Shown here: piece after piece, positions 1 through 7,311 of the stretch
Position numbering within the stretch: the first letter of the stretch is position 1
Layout of the letters: each line of letters starts with the position of its first letter
Assembly (NCBI GenBank): GCA_045587445.1
Contig: JAZNCH010000048.1
Span: forward strand, 1-64,000
Reading direction: 5' to 3'
Length of the DNA: 64,000 nucleotides
DNA from: RGIG1995 sp045587445
Lineage (GTDB): Bacteria > Bacillota > Clostridia > Oscillospirales > CAG-272
Notes under the pieces: generated by a model
The model's database searches: none
Told to the model about the DNA's origin: nothing
The model's input: the letters and a program-made list of their open reading frames with translations, nothing else
Position numbers and translations under genes: made by a program

Positions 1-1
1 A

Positions 2-190
2 AATGCGGCACCTGTGCTGCATGTTACGTCTAATGCTTATCGAATTGATTCCCTTGTGGCAACTCCCGTTGTAGCAGCACCGATTTTACTAATTCTATTG
101 GTTGTTTTGATGATAAAATATCGAGATAAGGGAAGCAAACCCCTCATCTCAAAGGAGGAAGAAGAATGGCTAAAAGAAGAATGGGGATAA
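2..190 (+). CDS. C-terminal end of a membrane-anchored surface protein (5' truncated by window)
   Basis: An open frame enters from the left edge and stops at 188-190. The visible 62 residues hold one hydrophobic segment (about residues 24-39, VVAAPILLILLVVLMI) followed by a basic, lysine-rich tail, the arrangement of a type I membrane or sorting-signal C-terminus. No LPXTG-like motif is visible in the part present. The last 25 bases overlap the start of the pilin-like gene, and the AAAGGAGGAAG that serves as that gene's ribosome site lies inside this frame, so the two are translationally linked. Its place ahead of a Cna_B protein and a sortase-fold protein suggests a cell-surface role. The function of the missing part is unknown. 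Confidence 0.55.
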   Translation, partial: NAAPVLHVTSNAYRIDSLVATPVVAAPILLILLVVLMIKYRDKGSKPLISKEEEEWLKEEWG

Positions 191-1125
191 TCGCTTTTCT
201 ACTTTGCATTTGCCTATATCTAATACCGTGCCAAGTGCAGGCGGCATCAACAGCAGATGCAAAGGAACCTATATCTACAAATGAAAACTGTTCTTTGACG
301 GTCTCCTATTGTAGCGGTGGTATTGCTTTTTCGGAGTTGCCCGTAAAACTATATAAAATTGCCGATGTTTCTGCAGATTATCAATATACGCTTACGTCGT
401 CCATTGAAAAATCCAAGCTGATCCTTAATGGGATACAGACAGTCGGTGAATGGAATGTTATTCGGTCAACCTTAGAAACATATATACTTGCTAACGATAT
501 CACGGCAGAAATTAATGCTAAAACAGACTTTGAGGGCAAAGCATCTTTTGATGCATTAAGGCCGGGGCTTTATTTAGCAATTACAGAGCGTATAATTCAA
601 GATAAAACAATCTATGTATTTGATTCTGCTTTAATCGCCTTGCCCGGTTTGGGTGCAGATGGTTTATGGCAGTATCAGGTTGACGTTACCTCTAAATCCG
701 AGAGTATTCCCCCAAGCGAAGATGATGAGGAAATAGAACTCAAGGTATTAAAGCTTTGGAAGTGGGACAGCGGAAGTTCGGCTCGTCCTACAACGATAGA
801 AGTCGAGATATTCCGTAACAGTACAAGCTATCAAACGGTAACACTTTCAGAAGATAACCACTGGACATATACTTGGTCTGCAAAAGACGATGGCTCGGAT
901 TGGAAAGTCGTCGAGCGTAATATTCCAACGGGATACACCATGACCATCGAGGAACGGGAAACTTCATTTGTGTTGACAAATACGTTAAATCGGGATGTTC
1001 CCGATAATCCGGATTCGCCCCAGACTGGTGACACCTCGAATATTATGCTATGGGTTATTCTGATGATTGTCTCCGGCAGTATGCTTATTATCTTAGGAAT
1101 CACGGGGAAGAAAAATAGCGTATGA
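166..1125 (+). CDS. Cna_B-domain pilin-like surface protein with sortase sorting signal
   Basis: A 319-residue secreted protein. Residues 1-26 form a signal peptide (MAKRRMG, hydrophobic core, cleavage near QAA). Residues about 40-175 form a pilin-type N-terminal domain (LPVKLYKIADV). Residues about 190-274 are a Cna_B domain with the lysine (LKLWKW), glutamate (VVERNIPTGY) and asparagine (VLTNT) expected for a spontaneous isopeptide bond. The C-terminus has a sorting signal SPQTG at 284-288, a hydrophobic span (292-312) and a KK tail. The QTGD-type motif suits class B/D-like sortases of Clostridia. The start follows AAAGGAGG. It is followed at once (ATGA overlap) by a sortase-fold gene. Such pilin/sortase sets are common cargo of integrative conjugative elements, but no conjugation genes are in view. 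Confidence 0.8.
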   Translation: MAKRRMGIIAFLLCICLYLIPCQVQAASTADAKEPISTNENCSLTVSYCSGGIAFSELPVKLYKIADVSADYQYTLTSSIEKSKLILNGIQTVGEWNVIRSTLETYILANDITAEINAKTDFEGKASFDALRPGLYLAITERIIQDKTIYVFDSALIALPGLGADGLWQYQVDVTSKSESIPPSEDDEEIELKVLKLWKWDSGSSARPTTIEVEIFRNSTSYQTVTLSEDNHWTYTWSAKDDGSDWKVVERNIPTGYTMTIEERETSFVLTNTLNRDVPDNPDSPQTGDTSNIMLWVILMIVSGSMLIILGITGKKNSV

Positions 1126-1712
1126 TGAGCCGAAAGAATGATGTTATAAGAAAAATTCCAATAATTATCGGCGTGTGCTTACTTGCGGCTGCAATAGTAC
1201 TCTTATTTGCGTGGCAATGGAATATTCATACGTCTGAGCAAAAAATAAAGGAATACGTAAACGTAATACGTGAGTTAATCCCCGAACCGCAAGGTGCCGT
1301 CCCGGAGGAACGCAGAGATAATACGATGTCAACCCTGTCCATTGACGGAACAGACTTTGTGGGAATATTGGAACTCCCACGATTTGAGTCGAATATTCCT
1401 GTCTGTGCTGATTGGGGAAACCCCGCAAAATACCCTTGCCGTTTCAGTGGAAGCGTTTATGATCGAACTATGCAGATAGGTGGCACATCCCAAAAAGGCC
1501 AGTACGACTTTTACCGTGACATTTCTGTGGGAGATAGTGTTTTCTTTACGGATATGGAAGGTAATCGTTTCTCATACACAGTAACCGATATTCGCTATGA
1601 GGAAAACGCAGACCGATCCACCCTACAACGCAAGGATGCGTCCTTGACGCTGTTCATTAAGAATGTGTATGCTTTTGAATACATACTCATTTACTGTGAG
1701 GTTGTTCATTAA
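1122..1712 (+). CDS. Sortase-fold membrane protein lacking the canonical catalytic residues
   Basis: 196 residues with an N-terminal membrane anchor (about 12-32) and a sortase-like beta-barrel. Family landmarks are present: LPRFESNIPV, CRFSGSV, SVGDSVFFTDMEGNRFSY and SLTLF. Where active sortases carry the catalytic His (usually GHN) this protein has GGTS (T122). Where they carry TC it has IK (179-180). Where the Arg is expected near the C-terminus it reads FEYILIYC. On this reading all three catalytic positions are replaced, so it is probably a pseudoenzyme or chaperone partner of the pilin, or a divergent family with relocated chemistry. A cysteine at 192 is too late to be the usual nucleophile. 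It overlaps the pilin gene by 4 bp (ATGA), so the two are co-translated. A sequencing artefact is unlikely because the frame is clean to its stop. Confidence 0.7.
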   Translation: MMSRKNDVIRKIPIIIGVCLLAAAIVLLFAWQWNIHTSEQKIKEYVNVIRELIPEPQGAVPEERRDNTMSTLSIDGTDFVGILELPRFESNIPVCADWGNPAKYPCRFSGSVYDRTMQIGGTSQKGQYDFYRDISVGDSVFFTDMEGNRFSYTVTDIRYEENADRSTLQRKDASLTLFIKNVYAFEYILIYCEVVH

Positions 1713-1765
1713 TACTATAAATGTGTCGATCAAGTATCTAATCACAGTCGAAGAATAAAAAAGAT

Positions 1766-1806
1766 GAACCTATCCTTCCTGAAAAGAAAGTGTAGGTTCG
1801 TTTTTT
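1766..1806 (+). terminator. Rho-independent terminator of the pilin/sortase operon
   Basis: GAACCTA (1766-1772) pairs with TAGGTTC (1793-1799) and is followed by a run of six T. It lies about 55 bases after the sortase-like stop codon. Confidence 0.75.
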
Positions 1807-1950
1807 GTTTGTGTGCGAATACTATTGTAGTAACTAAAGGCATAGTTTGAGGTGCCTTTTCTTTATAAAAATTTAAAAACAATTGGAAAATCTACTCATA
1901 ATTTCTGCAAAAAGTGTGATACTAATATCACATTAAAATTGTAAATGAGA

Positions 1951-1990
1951 AGTTTTTATATATGAAAGCAACAGGTATTGTGAGAAGAAT
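1951..1990 (+). repeat. Left copy of a 40-bp perfect direct repeat (truncated 5' end of spoVT)
   Basis: These 40 bases are identical to 5215-5254, which cover the end of the spoVT ribosome site, its start codon and its first codons (MKATGIVRRI). Here the coding sequence breaks off after ten codons and runs into unrelated DNA. The pair therefore looks like att sites of an integrated cassette, or a recombination scar, around 1991-5214. No integrase is visible inside. Confidence 0.8.
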
Positions 1991-1993
1991 AGA

Positions 1994-2076
1994 GGCTTGT
2001 GTTATAATAGGGCAAACCGTTGGAAACCCGCATAAACACTGGGCTTTTCGCTAGTTTGCCCTATTAAACACAAGCC
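1994..2076. repeat. Long imperfect inverted repeat (23-bp stem) next to the direct repeat
   Basis: The arm 1994-2017 pairs with 2054-2076 along 23 bases with a single bulged A; the loop is 36 bases. A TATAAT lies inside the left arm (2003-2008). There is no T-run, so it is not an ordinary terminator. Its position four bases inside the left direct repeat suggests an element end, a recombinase-binding structure or a structured RNA. Confidence 0.7.
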
Positions 2077-2201
2077 CCTAATTTTATGGTTTTCGGCGGT
2101 TTTCGATAGAAAACTACATATATCGATTTTTGTGAGCGTAATCTGAAAAGATTGCGCTTCTTTTATTGATAAAAGTAATTATAATTATATATAAAAAAAT
2201 A

Positions 2202-2231
2202 TTGACAAAAGTAATTACTTTTTGCTATAAT
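2202..2231 (+). promoter_or_regulatory. Promoter with a palindromic operator for the Phd-like gene
   Basis: TTGACA (2202-2207), 18 bases, TATAAT (2226-2231). A perfect 10-bp palindrome AGTAATTACT (2210-2219) sits between the boxes, and a related AAAGTAATTATAATTA lies just upstream at about 2173. This is the layout expected for an autorepressing antitoxin. Confidence 0.75.
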
Positions 2232-2267
2232 GGTTTTGTAAATTTTAAGGAAAGGAGCGTTTATATA

Positions 2268-2462
2268 GTGGGAAAAGCGAAACGAAAAATACCTGAGCAG
2301 TATCCTATGACAGATTTTTTGCGCGGAAAAGCATCAAAAATCTTTGACAAAGTAGAAAAAAACAACACTGTTGTAATTGTGAGTAAGAATAGCAAACCAC
2401 GAAATGTAATTATTTCATATGAACGTTATGTTGAACTTGCAGAAAATGGCGCAGATATATAG
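2268..2462 (+). CDS. Phd/YefM-like antitoxin-type DNA-binding protein
   Basis: 64 residues. The chosen start is GTG at 2268, eight bases after AAAGGAG (2251-2257); an earlier in-frame start would lie inside the promoter. The middle (about 14-58) resembles the Phd/YefM fold: a conserved region around FLRGKASKIFDKV, then NNTVVIVSKNSKPRNVIISYERY, the strand-turn-helix typical of these antitoxins. No RelE/Doc-like toxin follows; the next gene, 53 bases on, is a restriction-modification enzyme. It may act as a repressor for the whole cassette through the palindrome in its promoter. The family assignment rests on pattern only. Confidence 0.65.
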   Translation: MGKAKRKIPEQYPMTDFLRGKASKIFDKVEKNNTVVIVSKNSKPRNVIISYERYVELAENGADI

Positions 2463-2515
2463 ATAATGGTGTAGAAAATAAGTCATTAAACTATAATTAA
2501 TGGGAGTTGTATATT

Positions 2516-5080
2516 ATGGCAAAAAAAGGTGAAGTAATACAATATAATACTGAAGCGGACGTAGAAACAAAATATGTTTATACTGTTCTCCTTAGAGATA
2601 TTTTAGAAATTGAAAGTGAATTAGTTAGTTTTCATGTTCCTGTTAAAATTACTCAAGGTCGTAAGGTTGTAACAAAAGAAGCAGATGTCGTTATAAAAAA
2701 CAAATCTGGTGAAACGGTATTAGTGATAGATTCTAAATCGCCAACAGAAGATTTAGAAGACTATTTTAATCAAATTGATTCGTATGCTTTTTATTTAGAA
2801 GCTCCAATTTCAATTTTAACCAATTATCATAGAATGGTTGTTAGGGCATATTTGTCTGGAAATAAAAAAGAAGTGATTTTAGATGAAGATATTGATTCTT
2901 TAACAAAAGACAATTATTCTAAATTTAAAGAATTAATAGAAACATACGATATTAAAAATAGTATAAATCAAAAAGTGGTGTCTAAAAAAGAAAAAAACAA
3001 AATAACTGATTACAGAAGAATGTTTAGGCAAATACATACAAAAATTAGATCGATTGATAAATTGGATCCTTCTGCTGCTTTCGATGAATTTTCAAAAATA
3101 TTGTTTATAAAGATAATAAATGATATTGTAACAGAAGAAGAAAGATTAACTGTTGATAGAATAGAAGCGTTTGGAACGGTAAAGTCCAAAATAGAATATA
3201 TTGATAAATGGTTTCAAGAAATGGTAAAAAAACATTATCCAGGCATCTTTGCTGACAATGAGAAAATATCTGTTTCGCCAAACACATTGATTGCAATTAT
3301 CAATATATTAAACGAAGAATTTAAGCTCAAAGACTCTTTGGCCGATATAAAAGGAAGAGCTTTTGAGGAGTTTTTACCTAGCCAGTTGCGTGGTAAAGGG
3401 TTAGGACAGTTTTTTACTCCAAGACCTGTGGTTGACTTTATGATAGAACTAGCTGATATAAAAGTTAGTGATAAAGTAATGGATTTTGCATCTGGTTCTG
3501 GTGGGTTTTTGATTAAAGCCTTTGATAGAAAAAAACAGTTAATAGAATCTATGCAAAATCAGTATTTAGACTATATTGGAAAAACGAAGGAAGAACTATT
3601 AGAAGAAACCAAAACTCAAATATTCGGAATTGATGCAGAACCCAGAGCTGTTAGAACTGCAAAAATGAATATGCTTCTATGGGGTGATGGAAAACAAATA
3701 CAGCATGGAAATGGATTAGACACTAGAGATTATGCTAGAAATCCTTATTTTGCAAAAGAATACGATAAAAATGATGAAAATTCTGGTGTTGATGTTATTT
3801 TGGCAAATCCGCCATTTGGTTCCATTGAAGAAGATCAAGAGATTTTAAAAAGGTATAAACTATCAAAAAACAAAAAATTAAAAGACGGTACTGTTGAAAA
3901 AGCAAAAGAAAAAACTGAAAATCTTTTTGTAGAAAAAGCATATAAAATGTTAAAGCCAGGCGGTCGACTATTAATTGTTCTTCCAGAAGGTATTTTTAGC
4001 AATGGTGATAGTCGAACAAGAGATTTTATTATTAGTCATTTTACGATTGAGACAGTTGTAAAATTGCCAAAACACGCTTTTGTTATGTCTGGCGTAGACA
4101 CGATAAATTGTGTTATTTTAATTGCCGTTAAAAATTCCGAGGAAAGACAAAACAAAATTAAAATTTCACAAAAAAACACGTGGATAAACGCTAAGGAACC
4201 TATGAAAATAAATTTTGCCTCTGCAAACCAAATTGGCTACGAACCTTCCGGAAAAATTATTTTTGATGGGTATGAAAATTCTGATTTAAAAATTATTTCT
4301 AATAAAATTTTAACAGATAATGCATCAACAATATTAGCAGATCCTTTTGAGTATGCTTCTTTGGAGTTTGGCTCAGACGATAAAATTGAATCATGGAAAA
4401 AACCAATGGTCAAGTTTTTGCAAATTGAATTCAAAGAAGTTCCTAAACGATTAGATCCTACATATTATTTTTTCAACGAAGAAACAGAAGATATATTAAG
4501 CAATTTTGTCAATTTACCAATCACGGAAGAAAATGTTGAAAAAATAAAACTAACCGAAGAAGAACTAAACGAGGATGTGGAAAAAATTTATAAATATGTC
4601 TCTGTGGTTAAAACTATAGACGGTTGCATCACGGAAACAGAGGAAAAAACAGTAGATGACATTTTATCTACGCAAAAATCTAGTATTCCGCAAAAACTAT
4701 TTAAGGATGATATTGTATTCAATCCTTATAGAATTAACACAGGTTCAATTATATATATAAACTCAAAAGAAAAAAATTTGATTACTAGTCCAGCATATAT
4801 TGTATTAAGAAATATTGATATGAATATTGAGTATTTGGTTCATTTACTAAAAACTCCATTTATGAAATATCAAATACAAGTATTGGCTTCAGGCTCTGTT
4901 AGAGACAATTTTTCAGCAAGTGATTTGTTTAATTTGAAAATACCTAAGGTCTCAAAAGAAGAGCAGTCTTCTAAAGTTATGTCTGTAAAAAAATCTGTGA
5001 AAGCCGTAAGATCTCTAGAGAAGAGAATAAATAAACAGATAGAAATTATAGACAATGAACTAATTGATTTTAGAAACTGA
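2516..5080 (+). CDS. Single-chain restriction-modification enzyme (nuclease, N6-adenine methylase and specificity region)
   Basis: 854 residues. ATG at 2516 follows GGGAG at good spacing. The N-terminus (about 1-140) resembles the HsdR-type nuclease domain, with EADVVI and VIDSK giving the PD-(D/E)XK-like residues D57, D72 and K74. An HsdM-type helical region follows (about 160-290), then the N6-adenine methylase core with motif I DFASGSGGF (about 323) and motif IV NPPF (about 431). The C-terminal third (about 620-850) looks like one target-recognition region plus a coiled helix (VKAVRSLEKRINKQ), as in HsdS or type IIG enzymes. Cutting, methylating and recognition therefore seem to lie in one polypeptide; no separate hsdR or hsdS is nearby. 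Composition is more AT-rich than the flanks, and the gene lies between 40-bp direct repeats, suggesting transfer. Specificity cannot be read from sequence. Confidence 0.8.
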   Translation: MAKKGEVIQYNTEADVETKYVYTVLLRDILEIESELVSFHVPVKITQGRKVVTKEADVVIKNKSGETVLVIDSKSPTEDLEDYFNQIDSYAFYLEAPISILTNYHRMVVRAYLSGNKKEVILDEDIDSLTKDNYSKFKELIETYDIKNSINQKVVSKKEKNKITDYRRMFRQIHTKIRSIDKLDPSAAFDEFSKILFIKIINDIVTEEERLTVDRIEAFGTVKSKIEYIDKWFQEMVKKHYPGIFADNEKISVSPNTLIAIINILNEEFKLKDSLADIKGRAFEEFLPSQLRGKGLGQFFTPRPVVDFMIELADIKVSDKVMDFASGSGGFLIKAFDRKKQLIESMQNQYLDYIGKTKEELLEETKTQIFGIDAEPRAVRTAKMNMLLWGDGKQIQHGNGLDTRDYARNPYFAKEYDKNDENSGVDVILANPPFGSIEEDQEILKRYKLSKNKKLKDGTVEKAKEKTENLFVEKAYKMLKPGGRLLIVLPEGIFSNGDSRTRDFIISHFTIETVVKLPKHAFVMSGVDTINCVILIAVKNSEERQNKIKISQKNTWINAKEPMKINFASANQIGYEPSGKIIFDGYENSDLKIISNKILTDNASTILADPFEYASLEFGSDDKIESWKKPMVKFLQIEFKEVPKRLDPTYYFFNEETEDILSNFVNLPITEENVEKIKLTEEELNEDVEKIYKYVSVVKTIDGCITETEEKTVDDILSTQKSSIPQKLFKDDIVFNPYRINTGSIIYINSKEKNLITSPAYIVLRNIDMNIEYLVHLLKTPFMKYQIQVLASGSVRDNFSASDLFNLKIPKVSKEEQSSKVMSVKKSVKAVRSLEKRINKQIEIIDNELIDFRN

Positions 5081-5165
5081 AGTAAAATTAAAACCAATTA
5101 GCTTTAGTTGTGAATCCAAATTCGTGATTAAAACAAAACATTAATTTAGTATCGTAATCAAGTAT

Positions 5166-5220
5166 AAAACTCCTTTGTTGACAGATAATAACAGTGTTAT
5201 CAAATCAACAAAGGAGTTTT
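5166..5220 (+). terminator. Long hairpin between the restriction gene and spoVT that buries the spoVT ribosome site
   Basis: The arm 5166-5181 pairs perfectly with 5205-5220 (16 bp); the loop itself holds a smaller GATAA/TTATC stem. The 3' arm contains AAGGAG (5211-5216), the spoVT ribosome site, and ends in a T-run. It could terminate read-through from the restriction gene and also mask spoVT translation on long transcripts. Confidence 0.65.
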
Positions 5221-5254
5221 TATATATGAAAGCAACAGGTATTGTGAGAAGAAT
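5215..5254 (+). repeat. Right copy of the 40-bp direct repeat, within the intact spoVT start
   Basis: Identical to 1951-1990. It begins in the ribosome site and ends in codon 10 of spoVT, so the gene is intact on this side. Confidence 0.8.
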
Positions 5255-5777
5255 TGACGATCTTGGGCGTGTGGTGATTCCCAAAGAAATTCGCAGAACG
5301 ATGAGGATAAGAGAAGGAGACCCATTAGAAATCTATACAGACAGAGAGGGCGAGGTAATATTCAAGAAATATTCGCCGATAGGGGAATTAACAAACTTTT
5401 CGGCACAGTATGCCGAAACCTTACACAAGGTTTGTGAGTTGTCGGTGATTATAACCGACAGAGATACCGTAATCGCGGTATCCGGGTTACCCAAAAAGGA
5501 ATATATGGAGAAAAGAATATCTCCCGAGCTTGAAAAGGTTATCGAAGACCGTTCGGTTTATGTTTACTCTCCCGGAGGAACAAAAATACTGGCAACAAAC
5601 GACGGAAGAGACAGTCATTTCGTAAGCTGTTCTATGCCCATAATAACAGAGGGCGATATTATAGGTTGTGTTGTATCGATGCTTCCTATGGACAGCGAAA
5701 AGTCCGAGAGAATGGAAATAGAAACCAAGCTCGTTCAGACCGCCGCAAACTTCCTCAGCAAACAGCTCGAAAGCTAA
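5226..5777 (+). CDS. spoVT: Stage V sporulation protein T (AbrB-type transcription regulator)
   Basis: 183 residues, close to the usual SpoVT length. The N-terminal AbrB/MazE swapped-hairpin DNA-binding domain (1-50) has the typical MKATGIVRRIDDLGRVVIPK. The C-terminal part (about 60-180) is a GAF-like domain (LSVIITDRDTVIAVSG). SpoVT is a sigma-G-dependent regulator of forespore genes. ATG at 5226 lies nine bases after AAGGAG. The first ten codons are duplicated 3.3 kb upstream, which points to insertion of the restriction cassette at this gene's 5' end. The original promoter may have been displaced; no clear -10 lies between the hairpin and the start. Confidence 0.93.
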   Translation: MKATGIVRRIDDLGRVVIPKEIRRTMRIREGDPLEIYTDREGEVIFKKYSPIGELTNFSAQYAETLHKVCELSVIITDRDTVIAVSGLPKKEYMEKRISPELEKVIEDRSVYVYSPGGTKILATNDGRDSHFVSCSMPIITEGDIIGCVVSMLPMDSEKSERMEIETKLVQTAANFLSKQLES

Positions 5778-5787
5778 ACAAAAAAAT

Positions 5788-5840
5788 AATCCCTTTGAAC
5801 TCAACCGTTTACTGAACGGTAAATTTCAAAGGGATTTTTT
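5788..5840. terminator. Bidirectional terminator between spoVT and trkH
   Basis: AATCCCTTTGAA pairs with TTCAAAGGGATT, with an inner ACCGTT/AACGGT stem, A-rich on the left and T-rich on the right, so it serves both convergent genes. Confidence 0.8.
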
Positions 5841-5841
5841 A

Positions 5842-7293
5842 TTATTTTCTTTTCCAAAAAACAGGGGTAAATACGAGTAGAATTGGGAATATTTCAAGTC
5901 TGCCGAGAAGCATGGCTATAGACAAAACTATTTTTGAAAAGCCTGAATAGCTCGCAAAATTTGAAGTTGGTCCAACCCCTGCAAGACCGGGACCTATATT
6001 ATTAAAACAAGCAGTTACCGCAGTAAAGTTTGTTTCAAAATCAAACATTTCCGCAGTCTCAAACGAAAGCAAGAAGAGTATTACGAAAAACAGTATAAAA
6101 TATATTGCAAAATATACGCTTACGCCGTTTGTCGTTTGGGCGTCAATAGCTTTCCCCTCAAACTTTACACTTCCCACAGAACGAGGGTGAAGCATACGTT
6201 TTATATCTTTAAAAATTGTCTTTATTGCAATAATAATTCTTGAAACTTTTATACCGCCGCCGGTTGATCCTGCGCACGCGCCGATAAACATAAGCACAAC
6301 GAGTATAGTTTTAGACAGATTAGGCCAGAGGTTAAAATCTGCGGTCGCATATCCCGTTGTCGTAATAATAGACGATACTTGGAAAAATGACGTTCTGACC
6401 GTTTCCGATAGAGAACCGGTTGTATCAAAAATATTAAATGAAATAATTACTGTCGAAAATGCGATTATAGCGAGATATACCCACAGTTCAGTGGATTTTA
6501 TAGCGGCTTTAAGGCGTTTAATGAGAATAAGATAGTACAAATTAAAGTTTACGCCAAACAGCACCATAAAAATTGCAATAACCCACTGCAGATAGGAATT
6601 GTAACCGGCTATACTGTCATTTTTTATACCGAATCCGCCCGTACCTGCAGTACCGAATGCATGTAATACGCTGTCAAAGAGAGGCATACCGCCAGCGAGA
6701 AGAAGTACAATTTGTATTGCAGTCATTACAATATAAATTACATAGAGTATTTTTGCTGTTTCTCTTATTCTCGGAACGAGCTTACCAACGCTTGGTCCCG
6801 GCATTTCTGCTCTCATAATATGTATGGATCTGCCCGATTCCTGCGGAAATATTGCCATAACAAACACAAGAACGCCCATACCGCCTATCCAATGGGTAAA
6901 GCTTCTCCAAAATAATAAACCTCTGCTGATGCTTTCAACTTCGGGCAAAATAGAGGCGCCTGTTGTGGTAAAGCCACTTACCGTTTCAAAAAAGGCGTCA
7001 ACGTAAGAGAGAATTTCTTTACTGATATAGAATGGTAGAGCACCTATCATTGACATAGCTATCCAAGCTAATGCAACAATGGCAAAACCTTCTTTTGCAA
7101 ATATCATTTTGTCATTTTTGCCAAAGAGCTTTGTGAGCAATATGCCTACGGCGAGTGCTATTAATATTGTGATTAAAAATGCAATCGAGCATTTTTCTTT
7201 ATAAATAAGGCTTACTGCTAAAGGCAGGATTAAAAGTAATGCTTCAATGTGCAGAATACGTCCTACCATATAGCAAACAATTTTGTGATTCAT
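5842..7293 (-). CDS. trkH: TrkH-family potassium channel/uptake subunit
   Basis: A 483-residue polytopic membrane protein with the four pore-loop repeats of the Trk/Ktr superfamily. Selectivity-filter segments are visible as SGFTTTGASIL, GTAGTGGFG, ITTTGYATAD and FNNIGPGLAGVG. It forms the K+ pathway in the cytoplasmic membrane and works with the regulator encoded just upstream by trkA, 18 bases away on the same strand, so the two form an operon. Length fits TrkH rather than the shorter KtrB. No anomaly seen. Confidence 0.93.
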   Translation of the reverse strand: MNHKIVCYMVGRILHIEALLLILPLAVSLIYKEKCSIAFLITILIALAVGILLTKLFGKNDKMIFAKEGFAIVALAWIAMSMIGALPFYISKEILSYVDAFFETVSGFTTTGASILPEVESISRGLLFWRSFTHWIGGMGVLVFVMAIFPQESGRSIHIMRAEMPGPSVGKLVPRIRETAKILYVIYIVMTAIQIVLLLAGGMPLFDSVLHAFGTAGTGGFGIKNDSIAGYNSYLQWVIAIFMVLFGVNFNLYYLILIKRLKAAIKSTELWVYLAIIAFSTVIISFNIFDTTGSLSETVRTSFFQVSSIITTTGYATADFNLWPNLSKTILVVLMFIGACAGSTGGGIKVSRIIIAIKTIFKDIKRMLHPRSVGSVKFEGKAIDAQTTNGVSVYFAIYFILFFVILFLLSFETAEMFDFETNFTAVTACFNNIGPGLAGVGPTSNFASYSGFSKIVLSIAMLLGRLEIFPILLVFTPVFWKRK

Positions 7294-7311
7294 ATATATA
7301 CCTGCATTTTA

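Noticed and set aside
1994..2076. Reading the long inverted repeat as an integron attC site
   Set aside because: There is no integron integrase and the core-site pattern (RYYYAAC/GTTRRRY) could not be placed convincingly at both ends.
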